This document shows, piece after piece, positions 8,668-17,356 of a DNA stretch of 64,000 nucleotides. The DNA lies in the NCBI RefSeq assembly GCF_024244095.1, contig NW_026250672.1, positions 1-64,000 of the forward strand, read 5' to 3'. Each line of letters starts with the position of its first letter. Within the stretch, counting starts at the first letter, position 1. This stretch comes from Nematocida homosporus (lineage: Eukaryota > Microsporidia). The notes beneath the pieces were generated by a model. That model was not told the DNA's origin and ran no database searches. It saw nothing but the letters and a program-made list of their open reading frames with translations. A program made the position numbers and the translations under genes.

Positions 8668-10179
8668 TTATTCCTCAGCCGATTCCGAGCCCGATTCAAG
8701 CTCACTCGTCTCATCACTAGCAGTTTCTTCGTCCTCACTCTCTTCCGAGCCGGCGGCTTCTTCTTCCCATGCTCCGCCTACTACTTCACTGCGATACTTA
8801 ACGCTCTTCTGCGCCAAATACGACTCAAGCGCCGCAAACTCCGTCTTCTGAATTCCATTGAACATATGCTCTTTCTTGTCCTCCAAGACTACCCGCATGT
8901 CAAAGGTCTTGGCCGTCCGCGAGCTTAAATTCACCCGACTAAACTCCACCATTTCTATCGCACTGTACTTAATATAGGCAATCTTGGGAATAAACAAAAA
9001 CCCTTTCTTCAGCGGGTAGAGATACCCTTCATTGGCTTTAGAAGAACACTTAAGCGTCTTCCCGCCACTAACTGTTGAGAAGGTGCCCGTCTTATTAGCC
9101 TCTTTGCGGACCATAATCTCCAGAATCTCCACGAAGCAGGAAGCCAGTGGTCCCTTGTAGTTCAGCTGCAGTCCCAGACTCAGAATACTTGCTTTGTCCT
9201 CTTCTGTAAGACCGTCCTTCTGCTCTCCTTCCTTGGAACCTTTATCCTCTCCATCCCCTCCTTCTCCTTCTTTCTTGCCTTCGTTGCCTTCATTTCCCTC
9301 ATGAATCTCATCTTCGTACTCAATCTGGCCATTTTGCCCCAACCCAATGTTGACTAGATCCTCAGGCAGTAAGAGATTGATAAAATGGTATCTTGTCTGG
9401 CCCTGTCTAATTGGTGTACTTAGCTCCAAAATCAAGTAAACCATTTCCTCCGCACTCTCTTCCGGACTCCTTTCCAGGGCAAACATGCGCTCAATCGCGC
9501 TAAACATAATCTGATGGCTGTATGTCTTACCAATCAAGTGAATAGCCGTATCGGTGAGAGTGAGCTTTGACTTTCCACGTGGCAGAACACAAGAAACCTC
9601 TTCTAAAGACAAGATCTCCACCTGCGTACTTGAGGCCGTTGAGTTCTTGATCTGAGCAATCAGCCGTGATACATTGCTCTCGTCATGCACAGACCCAAAC
9701 CTTATCTCAGATACACCATAGTACTTCTCGTTAATATCAATAATGCCTTCTCCTCGCCGCTCATAAGCATTAGAAACTGCATCCAAAGGTACTTCAAACA
9801 GAGTCTTGTCCTGGACCTTCATTTCTATGTAAGCATCTTGCACTTCAATCGCTCCTCCTATATTTCCATCTACAGCTAAGCTGCGGTGGTACAGATTTAG
9901 CTTATAATGCTTTTTAGCATACTGTTTAGTATTCTCTAAAGCATCTGGAGAAAGACCGTCTAGGATATAGACTGAGTTGTCCTTCTTTGTAATCCGCAGT
10001 GCATGGGCCAGCACGCCATAATGCTCAACAATCTCCTTAATTTCATCGGCTTTGATCGTATGAATCTCAGAACTTGATTGTTCCTTGATTCCTATGCCAC
10101 TACTGGCTATTTTAACCACCGCCTTAACTGGAACTCCCCGTTTACTATAATGAATATCCTCAAGTGTTAATACGTCCAT
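8668..10179 (-). CDS. POB3: FACT complex subunit POB3/SSRP1
   Basis: A 503-aa homologue of Pob3/SSRP1, the FACT subunit that works with Spt16 to disassemble and rebuild nucleosomes during transcription and replication. The N-terminal dimerisation/PH-like part is followed by the family core: VSCVLPRGKSKLTLTDTAIHL, then LIGKTYSHQI and, after a few residues, PIRQGQTRYHF, matching the LPRG...RGKTYDYKI...PIKQGQTRYPF signature of SSRP1. A Gly/Glu/Lys-rich loop lies near 290-330. The tail (about 465-503) is Glu/Ser/Asp-rich, as in Pob3, and there is no HMG box, as in yeast. The stop is followed within a few bases by overlapping AATAAA. It converges with the 1455-aa gene, 154 nt apart. Confidence 0.93.
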   Translation of the reverse strand: MDVLTLEDIHYSKRGVPVKAVVKIASSGIGIKEQSSSEIHTIKADEIKEIVEHYGVLAHALRITKKDNSVYILDGLSPDALENTKQYAKKHYKLNLYHRSLAVDGNIGGAIEVQDAYIEMKVQDKTLFEVPLDAVSNAYERRGEGIIDINEKYYGVSEIRFGSVHDESNVSRLIAQIKNSTASSTQVEILSLEEVSCVLPRGKSKLTLTDTAIHLIGKTYSHQIMFSAIERMFALERSPEESAEEMVYLILELSTPIRQGQTRYHFINLLLPEDLVNIGLGQNGQIEYEDEIHEGNEGNEGKKEGEGGDGEDKGSKEGEQKDGLTEEDKASILSLGLQLNYKGPLASCFVEILEIMVRKEANKTGTFSTVSGGKTLKCSSKANEGYLYPLKKGFLFIPKIAYIKYSAIEMVEFSRVNLSSRTAKTFDMRVVLEDKKEHMFNGIQKTEFAALESYLAQKSVKYRSEVVGGAWEEEAAGSEESEDEETASDETSELESGSESAEE

Positions 10180-10694
10180 TAAATTTTTTGTTCGCTACGT
10201 GGTATTGCGTTAGCTTAGATTAAGTTGCGATTAGGCGTTGATTAGATAAGTAGTGTTTTTGTTGGTTTATTTATACTGTATTAGATATATTCAATTATTT
10301 ATACTTTATTAGATAGTATTTAGGTTAGTGGTGGTTTATTTTCTTATTTACTTACTAGTTATCTATCAACTTGGCATTAGCTGAGTTAAGATTAGGTTGA
10401 GTTAGTATTGTGTTGAGTTGAGTAAAGTGGAGTTGGTATTGTGTTGGTATTGTGTTGGGTGGGGGAGGGTTGGGTGAGGGTTGTTACTTGGTGGGGGTTG
10501 AGTTAGTAATTTGATGGCGTTGTCTATTTAGACAACAGCTACTCATACATTCAATGAGTGCCTAACTATCTCAATCAACTAAATATCAACATAATACTAA
10601 ATACTAACATAATATTAACTAAATACTAACTAAATATTAACACAATCTGTACTTAACTTAACTTAACTTAACCTAACTTAACTCTACTTAATGC
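10180..10694. other. Intergenic, GT-rich then AC-rich
   Basis: No gene seen. Left: TTGAGTTAGTATTGTGTTGG-type words (10380-10510). Right: their complements (10560-10694, runs of CTTAACTTAAC). The switch lies near 10515-10555. Confidence 0.6.
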
Positions 10695-11252
10695 CTATTT
10701 GGGGTGTTCATTTTCTAACTTTTCTATGATGGCGTCAATGGCCAACTCAATGCGTCTCTTTTCATCGTTAATCTCGTCAAGGAGAGGCGGATCCATAATC
10801 GGCTCGGGGTGGCTTTTGATTAGCTTGTAAGTGGCTTCTGTTGGACTCTCGAAGACAATTGTGTCCATTCTTTCGTTATGAATAGCCGCGGGGTCGTACT
10901 CAATATCGCCAATGATGTGATTGGTTGGGTCGTGGTGTAGTTTAAGGGAGATAAGGAAGCCGACGGGTTTTTCGTGTACATCTGTGAAGTATATCTTGCC
11001 TTGAATAGTAAATTCTCCCCAACCACACTCTTCTATTTCAAAGGGCGGGCTGTCTACTATTCTGGTGGGATTGGCAAAGGTTTCGTGGGTCTTAAAGGTT
11101 ACACTGCGGATAAAATAGCTTAGATCGGTGTTTTTGTACCCGCGGATAAAGACTCGCCAGCGGTGGGTGGCTTCTCCGGCTGTTCCTTCAATTTTAGTGG
11201 CCGCTGTGCCATAGATTATAGTACGCGTGAGATTAGCGTGATTTATCCTCAT
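10695..11252 (-). CDS. YAF9: YEATS-domain protein YAF9
   Basis: A 185-aa YEATS-domain protein, probably Yaf9, which reads acylated histone H3 lysines within NuA4 and SWR1. Visible signatures are HRWRVFIRGYKNTDLSYFI, the T-F-x-N-P-x-R-x-V-x-x-P-P-F segment, and GWGEFTIQGKIYF, all in YEATS order. A short C-terminal helix (residues about 155-185) is where Yaf9 binds its partners. The ATG at 11252 is preferred: the open frame extends upstream only through a TTG, while MRIN puts the YEATS domain at the normal N-terminal position. A divergent gene starts 14 nt away, so the promoters must overlap coding sequence. Confidence 0.88.
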   Translation of the reverse strand: MRINHANLTRTIIYGTAATKIEGTAGEATHRWRVFIRGYKNTDLSYFIRSVTFKTHETFANPTRIVDSPPFEIEECGWGEFTIQGKIYFTDVHEKPVGFLISLKLHHDPTNHIIGDIEYDPAAIHNERMDTIVFESPTEATYKLIKSHPEPIMDPPLLDEINDEKRRIELAIDAIIEKLENEHPK

Positions 11253-11266
11253 CCTAGCAAAAGAAA

Positions 11267-11545
11267 ATGCAGAGAAAAGAGAAAGGGCGAGTTCCTCTCT
11301 ATTTAGAGCGAGATCCAAAGCAGCTTTACTTCGTTACGGGCCTAGGGTGTGTTTTGGGAGCTGGCATTGGCTCGGTGCGCGGTCTAGTGACTTCTTGGGC
11401 GCGGACAGAAGGAAAACCGCGAGGTATGGCTTATTTAGTAGGCCGTGAAGCTGAAGCATTGGGTAGACAGGCGGCTCTGGGTGCGGCTACCTCTTATCTC
11501 AGCGGACTTTTCCTCCAGGAGGCAAGACAAGCCTTGGGCTGGTAG
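11267..11545 (+). CDS. Small membrane protein, possible TIM17/22/23 family
   Basis: A 92-aa protein with two hydrophobic Gly/Ala-rich segments (about residues 22-42 and 66-86). The first has GLGCVLGAGIGSVRGL, spaced glycines like those of Tim17/22/23 translocase channels; the second, GRQAALGAATSYLSGL, follows a basic stretch as in that family. It is shorter than a full four-helix Tim protein. If correct it would be an inner-membrane import component of a reduced mitochondrion (mitosome). An unrelated small membrane protein is the main alternative. It is divergent from YAF9 with only 14 nt between the start codons. Confidence 0.5.
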   Translation: MQRKEKGRVPLYLERDPKQLYFVTGLGCVLGAGIGSVRGLVTSWARTEGKPRGMAYLVGREAEALGRQAALGAATSYLSGLFLQEARQALGW

Positions 11546-11721
11546 ATTAAGTTGAGTTGAGTTATGTGGGGTGAATGATAATAAAGACATAGTAGAGATT
11601 TATTGGGTTAGTTTGGGTTGGGTTGTGTTGTGTTGTGTTGGTATTGTTGTTTAGTTAGTGGTGGTAGTGGTGGAGATAAGGATGGATGTGGAAGTAGATA
11701 GGTTAAAGGATTTGGGCGTAT

Positions 11722-14226
11722 TTAGGATTCTGCTTCATCTCGCCAGACAAAGAAGGGACAGGGCTTGTAGCTTTTGTTGCACTTGAAGAACTCTCGGTTC
11801 TTGTTCTTCTCGGTGTTGGAGGTAAGGAGCTTGGCGTCGGCACCGCAGTGGCATTTGACTTCATGGTCGGTTGAGGTGTAGGAAGAAGCCGGCTTGTTTT
11901 TGGACTTAATTGGAATGGGCTTAGGAGCCTTGCGCGTGAGTTGGTTGGTAGTGGTAGAATCTTTCCATTGGAAGAACTCACAATTCTGTGATGAGCAGCC
12001 ATAGAAGATCTTGCCTTTGTTAGGGCCGGACTTATTCACGGTCTTTTCCATGGCTTGGATGTTGCAATCACAAACAATAGTATCTGGGGCGAGTTCGGCT
12101 AGGAAGGAATTATTGTCGTCAAAGGAGGAACTGCTTCTCTTGCGGGTCGGGATGGGCGAGAAAGATAGCTCTGAGGCTGGAACAAAACCACAAGAGGCGG
12201 GTAAAGATGAGCTTTTTTGGGGTCGAGATTTGCTGGTGCCTGTGGGTGGTATGGCCGGTGGTTGGTTTTCCTGGTAAGCACTCGATTTAGGATAGGACAT
12301 TAAGGGTTGAGACCGCGATTTTGGTGTGGTAAGAGATGGCTTTGCTGATGTGGCTGTTTGGGTTGTGGTGAACTTGGCTGAAGCAAGAGCGTTGGCACGG
12401 GATGATGGTTTGCCTGCTCGGGGCAGTGGCGGCGGGTTGTTTTGATCGTTTAGTTTGTTCTTCTCAAGCTCCTGGATTAGTTGGTGCATATTTCGCTCAA
12501 TCTGGGTATAGATGTCCTTATAGAGCTGAACTTCCTGCTGCACGGCCGATTGGGGAGAAAGCGTGCCGGCACAGATACTCTTGAGTGACAGTTCAAACTG
12601 CTGTCGTAAATGAGGTGCACTGACTTTCAGACCTATCTTTTTGTAGCCATTAATGAGGCCGCGGCCGATCCATGTGCTCTTAAGTGAGTTCTTGTCGACC
12701 ACCGTAACGTATCCTCGTTCTTTAATGCGTTGGATATGGTCATGGATCGTGGCATCTGTGCCAATTCCGTGTGTGTCCATTTTAGCGATAAGATCGGCTT
12801 CTGTGAGAAAGGTAGGCGGTTCTGTGCTACCGGGCTTAATCGCACCTGTCCACTCCACGCACTCGCCCTCTTTAACCGGCAGAGACTCTTCCGTATCCCC
12901 CCACTTGTCATAGACGTAAACCTCAAGGTAGTTCTTGGCGACCACATGGAGAATGCGGCGGCGGAATGTTTCTCCTTTGACCTGGCAAGTGATTGCTTCT
13001 TCTTGACCTTTGGCATTCTGGCTGTACACGGCCAAGAAGCGCCGGGCAATGTACTCATAAACAGCCCGACTGGCTCCACTAAGACCCGTGCCTTCTTTAA
13101 TGGGATAGATTGGCGTGTGGGCTTGATCGCTGTGTGGACCGGCTGACGCTCGGCCCGGATTTAGCTTACGGGCATAGTCTCCCAGGACTGGATCGTTCTT
13201 CAGTCGCTGCAATGGTTCTTGGGCATTGAAGTCCTTGGGAAACGCGTCTGTTTCGGTTCTGGGGTAGCTAATGTATCCGGAAGTATAGAGCTTTTCGGCA
13301 ATTTCCATAAGTTCGTGGGAGTTGCGCACGGGGCCTTTTCGGGCAAAGAACTTCTGCATCTCGACTGTTCGTAAGGGAATAGGCCGGCTCTTCTGCACTT
13401 CTTTCTTACTTACTTCGGTAACCACCATTTTCTGGCCCTGGATGTGTTGGTACTTAAGATCTACGTATGTCTGGTCAAAGATCTTGCCGCGGGTCCATTG
13501 AAACTCTCCTTCGACTCGACCTTTCCTGACTTTAGCATTGATTGTCCAATTGGGCTCGGGCACAAACTGGGCAACCAACTCCTCTCGCTCACAGACAAAG
13601 CCTAAAGTTGGAATTTGGCAACTCCCATAGCTAACGACCTTGTTCTCCTGGTCCTGAAAGAGAGCCTCCAGTTGCAAGGTCTGCAGTCGTGTTAGAGCCG
13701 CGCCTATTCTCAAGTCCACCTCAATACGGGAAGACACGGCATGGGCCTCATTTACATTCAACTCGCCTAAAGCCCGAAAGGCTTGGGTTACTTCATACGG
13801 ACCTAATCCTGAGAATCTGGCTCTTTTTACCGTTTGAATCTTCTCTCTTAGCAGCCCTGCAATCTGTTCGCCAATATTCTCGCCCTCTCGATCACAATCT
13901 GTCCAAATCACCAGCTGCGAACACCCTTGGGCCACATTCAGTAAGTTCGTTGAAACATCTAACATGGTCGGCGCTACTTCCCAAACAATGTCTGCTTCAA
14001 AGAGTTCTTTGGGGTCATGATCGCGCCATTTGCTCTTCCGCCGAAACTCTAAGCTATACAGGTGGCCCAGCACACTAGTAAACAGCATTTCGGCTTGGTT
14101 GTAGCTAAAGACGAAGTTCTTGCAGTATTTACTTGGGCTGGACCGAGTGCTATACTTCCCTTTTGACAAAATCTCCGTTAACGCCCTAGCAACTGAGGGT
14201 TTTTCAGCTACATTCAGTATACGCAT
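11722..14226 (-). CDS. TOP3: DNA topoisomerase III
   Basis: An 834-aa type IA topoisomerase that passes single strands and, with a RecQ helicase, dissolves recombination intermediates. The toprim domain begins at once (RILNVAEKPSVARAL) and includes DCDREGENI. The catalytic tyrosine is Y321 in SYPRTETDAF. ADLIAKMDTHGIGTDATIH marks the conserved core. After a low-complexity linker (about 590-700) there are two C-terminal GRF-type zinc modules, near 715-755 (CDCNIQAMEK...) and 787-830 (CHCGADAKLL...CPFFVW), as found on many animal and plant TOP3-alpha proteins. The start is the conserved MRILNVAEKPSVA. CBP20 ends 23 nt upstream on the same strand. Confidence 0.95.
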   Translation of the reverse strand: MRILNVAEKPSVARALTEILSKGKYSTRSSPSKYCKNFVFSYNQAEMLFTSVLGHLYSLEFRRKSKWRDHDPKELFEADIVWEVAPTMLDVSTNLLNVAQGCSQLVIWTDCDREGENIGEQIAGLLREKIQTVKRARFSGLGPYEVTQAFRALGELNVNEAHAVSSRIEVDLRIGAALTRLQTLQLEALFQDQENKVVSYGSCQIPTLGFVCEREELVAQFVPEPNWTINAKVRKGRVEGEFQWTRGKIFDQTYVDLKYQHIQGQKMVVTEVSKKEVQKSRPIPLRTVEMQKFFARKGPVRNSHELMEIAEKLYTSGYISYPRTETDAFPKDFNAQEPLQRLKNDPVLGDYARKLNPGRASAGPHSDQAHTPIYPIKEGTGLSGASRAVYEYIARRFLAVYSQNAKGQEEAITCQVKGETFRRRILHVVAKNYLEVYVYDKWGDTEESLPVKEGECVEWTGAIKPGSTEPPTFLTEADLIAKMDTHGIGTDATIHDHIQRIKERGYVTVVDKNSLKSTWIGRGLINGYKKIGLKVSAPHLRQQFELSLKSICAGTLSPQSAVQQEVQLYKDIYTQIERNMHQLIQELEKNKLNDQNNPPPLPRAGKPSSRANALASAKFTTTQTATSAKPSLTTPKSRSQPLMSYPKSSAYQENQPPAIPPTGTSKSRPQKSSSLPASCGFVPASELSFSPIPTRKRSSSSFDDNNSFLAELAPDTIVCDCNIQAMEKTVNKSGPNKGKIFYGCSSQNCEFFQWKDSTTTNQLTRKAPKPIPIKSKNKPASSYTSTDHEVKCHCGADAKLLTSNTEKNKNREFFKCNKSYKPCPFFVWRDEAES

Positions 14227-14249
14227 GAGTTTTCTCCAAAATCATTTAT

Positions 14250-14702
14250 TTAAGCCGGTCGCCGTCTCTTCCGCCGATTCTGGCCTTCCTCCTCCCTAAT
14301 TTGTCCCCCTTTCTCTCCACGGCCAAACTGACGATTCTCAGCAAAGCCTCCATCAAGGTCCAGGTAGACATGTCGGTCATTAAGGACATTTTTGGACAAA
14401 TCACGACGGGCAATCACGGCATCACCGGGTGTCCAGAACTCAATAAAGCCAAAGCCACAAGGAACATGGCGGTTGGCATCTAAGCCCATAATGGCCCGCT
14501 TGACTCGGCCTATCTGTGAGAACATCACGTGCATTTGCTCCTCGCGCGTTTGGTGTTGTAAATTACCTACATAAAGGGTGCCAGAACTAAGAACTTCTTT
14601 GCGGTAGTCTTCCTCTGTTCCGCCATACGTCTTATCAATATAAGTTGACTGTTGGTCGGCAGCAGCCAAATGGTGCCACAATGCGAATGAGGCCGTCTCC
14701 AT
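14250..14702 (-). CDS. CBC2: Nuclear cap-binding complex subunit CBP20
   Basis: A 150-aa protein with one RRM (about 38-118), the cap-binding subunit of the nuclear cap-binding complex. The N-terminal DKTYGGTEEDYRKE stretch precedes RNP2 (TLYVGNL) and RNP1 (CGFGFIEF). After the RRM comes DLDGGFAENRQFGRGEKGGQ, matching the D-W-D-x-G-F-x-E-G-R-Q-Y-G-R-G-x-x-G-G-Q tail that folds over m7G in human CBP20; the usual Trp is Leu here. A basic C-terminus ends the protein. AATAAA begins within 2 nt of the stop, and TOP3 starts 23 nt on. DPM1, upstream on the same strand, ends 7 nt before this start. Confidence 0.93.
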   Translation of the reverse strand: METASFALWHHLAAADQQSTYIDKTYGGTEEDYRKEVLSSGTLYVGNLQHQTREEQMHVMFSQIGRVKRAIMGLDANRHVPCGFGFIEFWTPGDAVIARRDLSKNVLNDRHVYLDLDGGFAENRQFGRGEKGGQIREEEGQNRRKRRRPA

Positions 14703-14709
14703 GAAAAAA

Positions 14710-15447
14710 TTAGCCTAATCGGACATCGTATAGCCAATCTACCAATCTTTGGGAAAAGCGGCCAAGTAGAATTGAAGTACCGCGAACCAGGAAATGGATG
14801 TACTCTCGGGCAGCTAGCTTGGAGTGGCCGGCTGCTCGGTCGTGAAACTGCACGGGAAGTTCAACCAGCCGGCCCTTGATGCGGTAGAGAATTTCCATTT
14901 GGTAGGCAAAGCCGGCTGCGCCTACTTGGCGAATGCTGTGGTAGAGAAAGTCACGGCGATAAACCCGATAGCTATTGGTCATGTCTGAACAGGAAAGGCC
15001 GGTAAAGATGCGGGCTAGAATATTAGCACCTCGACTGGTAATTCGGCGCAATAAGGGCCAATTAGCTACTCCACCGGCCGGGCAGTATCGCGAGCCAATG
15101 CAAACAGTGGCTTTGGTTCGTTTGATTTCTGATAAGAGCTTAGGCAAATCTCGAGGGTCGTGGCTTAAATCCGCATCCATGATAGCAATGTATGCGCCTT
15201 TGGCCTCATCTACACCGCGCTTATAAGCGTTGCCAAGTCCAAGCTTGTCCGGCCGCTCAAGCACTACTAATGGAATATCAACTATCTGTGCTAGGGCTTG
15301 GCAAGCAGCGGCCGTGCCATCAGAGCTCCCATCATCCACTAAGACAATCTCGTACTTAATCCCTTTTAAGGCCACTTTCAAGGCATACATCAACAAAGGA
15401 GCGTTATCTCGTTCATTATGGGTAGGCAGGACTATCGATAATTCCAT
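14710..15447 (-). CDS. DPM1: Dolichol-phosphate mannosyltransferase
   Basis: A 245-aa GT2-family enzyme that makes dolichyl-phosphate mannose from GDP-mannose for GPI anchors and glycosylation at the ER. Seen: ELSIVLPTHNERDN at the N-terminus, IVLVDDGSSDGT, AIMDADLSHDP (the D-x-D metal site), GSRYCPAGGVANWPLLRR and a Q-M-E-I-L segment. There is no C-terminal membrane anchor, so it resembles human-type soluble DPM1 that needs DPM2/DPM3 partners rather than the yeast anchored form. The first ATG gives the family N-terminus. The myosin light chain gene ends 22 nt upstream. Confidence 0.94.
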   Translation of the reverse strand: MELSIVLPTHNERDNAPLLMYALKVALKGIKYEIVLVDDGSSDGTAAACQALAQIVDIPLVVLERPDKLGLGNAYKRGVDEAKGAYIAIMDADLSHDPRDLPKLLSEIKRTKATVCIGSRYCPAGGVANWPLLRRITSRGANILARIFTGLSCSDMTNSYRVYRRDFLYHSIRQVGAAGFAYQMEILYRIKGRLVELPVQFHDRAAGHSKLAAREYIHFLVRGTSILLGRFSQRLVDWLYDVRLG

Positions 15448-15468
15448 GTAAACAAATAAAGTGTCTTA

Positions 15469-15474
15469 TTTATT
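15469..15474 (-). terminator. AATAAA overlapping the myosin light chain stop
   Basis: The last codon GAA plus TAA and the next base give AATAAA. DPM1 begins 22 nt after the stop, so a normal cleavage site would fall near or inside DPM1. Confidence 0.5.
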
Positions 15475-15958
15475 CTGATAAGGCTAGTCCACAGTGCCTA
15501 ATGGTTTTCGCCAGGTCTTTGATGGCCACACGACCTTCAGAAGGCTTAAGTAGTCTTTCTAAGGCCTGCCACTCTTCGGCCGAAACACCGCCGGACTGGC
15601 AAAGTGCGGCTTCTAGCTCAGTGACGGCCACCAAACCACTTTCCGATGGGTCCAAAACTTGTAAAGCAGAGGCAATTACGTTCTCAGAATCGATGTTAGA
15701 TAGTCGCTCACATAAAGTAGTCAAAAATAGGGTAAAGGTGAAGCGGTCACCCATATCATCCATCATACTAGTAATTTCCTCATTGGTCAAAGGTGCACCG
15801 ATATCCTCTAAAAAAGTCTCTAAATCCTGTCGACTCACATTACCATCTGTAGTCACATCAAGCATATTAAAGATGTCTTTAAGCTCCATAATTTGTTCTT
15901 GAGTAAAGGCCGTAAACACATTGGAGCTTTGCCTTCTAGTTCGAGTCCGTCTATTCAT
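15470..15958 (-). CDS. Myosin regulatory light chain
   Basis: A 162-aa EF-hand protein closer to myosin II regulatory light chain than to calmodulin or centrin. The N-terminus has RRQSSNVF followed by FTQEQIMELKDIFNMLD; in animal light chains the equivalent is R-x-T/S-S-N-V-F followed by F-x-Q-x-Q-I-x-E-F-K-E-A-F-N-M-I-D, where the Ser/Thr pair is the kinase target. EF-hand 1 (DVTTDGNVSRQDLE) is the only one with near-complete calcium ligands; the FTLFLTTL and later hands are degenerate, as expected. It implies a conventional or type II-like myosin elsewhere in the genome. The stop codon is embedded in AATAAA. Confidence 0.85.
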   Translation of the reverse strand: MNRRTRTRRQSSNVFTAFTQEQIMELKDIFNMLDVTTDGNVSRQDLETFLEDIGAPLTNEEITSMMDDMGDRFTFTLFLTTLCERLSNIDSENVIASALQVLDPSESGLVAVTELEAALCQSGGVSAEEWQALERLLKPSEGRVAIKDLAKTIRHCGLALSE

Positions 15959-16287
15959 GCAAATCCTTGTCTCAACAAAAAAGGATTCTGTATTTGGATT
16001 GTGTTAAGTGAGATTAGATGGGGTTCTGTTGTGTTAAGTGGGGGTAAGTAGAGTTGTGTTGTGTTAAATGTCCCAAACCAGTGTTAACTATGTTTAATAA
16101 AACAACTTCTCCTGCAAATCATAAACTGAACTTAATAGTAACTTAATACTAACTTAATACTAACTTAATACCAACTTAATAGTAATTTACTGTGGTGGAT
16201 TAGTGGGTGGATGGTATACTACTAGATGTTGTCGAATTTATTGATACTGTTGCGATAGTTGACATGGGTGCGTTGTGCCCTGCTTAT
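15959..16287. other. Intergenic, GT-rich then AC-rich
   Basis: No gene seen. GTGTTAAGTGGGGTTAAG-like words at 15990-16060 give way to CTTAATACTAA repeats at 16130-16190. Confidence 0.55.
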
Positions 16288-16524
16288 TTAGATGTCAAGA
16301 TAGATGTCTCCAAAGAGGTAGTCGGTTCCGTCAATGATACTATTTAGTAAAAACTCCACTTGCTGAATGGTGGCCATGATTTGGTCTTCTTGGCTGAGAA
16401 AGTCTGCTATTTGTGGGAGTAAGTGATTAAGGTGATCGGTGTTTGTTTTAGTATCGGAGTTAGTTGGAATCGCTTGTAGTTCTTGTAAGAAAGAGTGCAA
16501 TTGGACGGCGGCAGTTGGAGTCAT
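16288..16524 (-). CDS. Small hypothetical protein, 78 aa
   Basis: I recognise no family. It is 78 aa, acidic and apparently all-helical, with Leu/Ile-rich helices near residues 6-18, 31-43 and 47-65 and an aromatic/acidic end (DYLFGDIYLDI). Its ATG overlaps the TGA of NBP35 (ATGA at 16524-16521), so it may be co-transcribed with it and read by re-initiation. The size and helical nature fit a small subunit of a larger complex, but this is a guess. Confidence 0.6.
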   Translation of the reverse strand: MTPTAAVQLHSFLQELQAIPTNSDTKTNTDHLNHLLPQIADFLSQEDQIMATIQQVEFLLNSIIDGTDYLFGDIYLDI

Positions 16525-17330
16525 GAAAATTTGCCGAAAAGTCGGTTGTGTATTTGGGTAAGTGTTTGCGATGTAATTAGATTGGGAACTGTGCCGGCAT
16601 CGGAATCTTTAGCTATTTGCTGGTTGATAGGAATGCTTTGAAGAATAGGGATGTTTTTGTCCTGGCAAAGTGCCTGAAGATCATTTGTAGGAAAGAAAGA
16701 TAAAGAATGGGCGCAATGTGTGCACTGGCCTGCAGCCATGTTCTCTATCAGCCCAATAATCTCTAGTTGGGTCTTTTGACAGAAAGTGATTTCTCTTTGT
16801 AAATCAGATAGGCTTAAGGGATGCCCGGTAGCTACTAGCAGAACTTTCAATTGGGGGAAGAGTTTACTTAGCGTAATGTGGGCATCAGAAGTGCCTGGCG
16901 GCATATCAAAGACAATTATCTCAGAAGATTCCTGTATTTTAGCTAAGTAGTTAAGAACATGGGCACCAGGCACATGGTTCTGGCTAAGTAAGCTAAGTGG
17001 CGGAGTAATGACCCGGAAAGATTCACTAAGCGGCGTGCTAGTTAAGACTTCGCCTAGTTCTAAAGAAGGTGTGGTATTCGTTATGCGTGGAATACTTGGA
17101 CCGGCTATATCCAAATCGACCAGGGTAACTGTTCCTAAACTGGCTAGTGCTTGGGCTGTTGCCGCGGCTACCGTACTCTTTCCCACACCCCCTTTGCCAC
17201 TCATGACTGCTAAGAGGTGTTTATTAGCGAACTGACTAGTTATACTCAGATGCAGAGCCTCTGGTGCCTTACTAGACGTACACTGGCTCTTCATAGGACA
17301 AGAATTACACCCCGAGATACAAGAAGACAT
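16521..17330 (-). CDS. NBP35: Cytosolic Fe-S scaffold ATPase NBP35
   Basis: A 269-aa P-loop NTPase of the Mrp/Nbp35 family, which assembles Fe-S clusters for cytosolic and nuclear proteins. The Walker A/deviant P-loop is GKGGVGKST at 45-53. VDLDIAGPSIPR and FDMPPGTSDAH follow. Four N-terminal Cys (4, 8, 11, 17) form C-x3-C-x2-C-x5-C; the C-x2-C-x5-C part (CNSCPMKSQC) matches the Nbp35 N-terminal ferredoxin-like motif, but the first spacing is much shorter than the usual 13. A C-terminal C-x2-C (QCTHC) is the shared bridging-cluster site. The N-terminal cysteines favour NBP35 over CFD1. Divergent from RPB10, 26 nt between starts. Confidence 0.88.
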   Translation of the reverse strand: MSSCISGCNSCPMKSQCTSSKAPEALHLSITSQFANKHLLAVMSGKGGVGKSTVAAATAQALASLGTVTLVDLDIAGPSIPRITNTTPSLELGEVLTSTPLSESFRVITPPLSLLSQNHVPGAHVLNYLAKIQESSEIIVFDMPPGTSDAHITLSKLFPQLKVLLVATGHPLSLSDLQREITFCQKTQLEIIGLIENMAAGQCTHCAHSLSFFPTNDLQALCQDKNIPILQSIPINQQIAKDSDAGTVPNLITSQTLTQIHNRLFGKFS

Positions 17331-17356
17331 GAAATAGCGAAAAGAGTCTTTTTTTA

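Noticed and set aside
11703..12281. Short ORFs over the end of TOP3
   Set aside because: They are out-of-frame readings of the low-complexity linker and GRF region.
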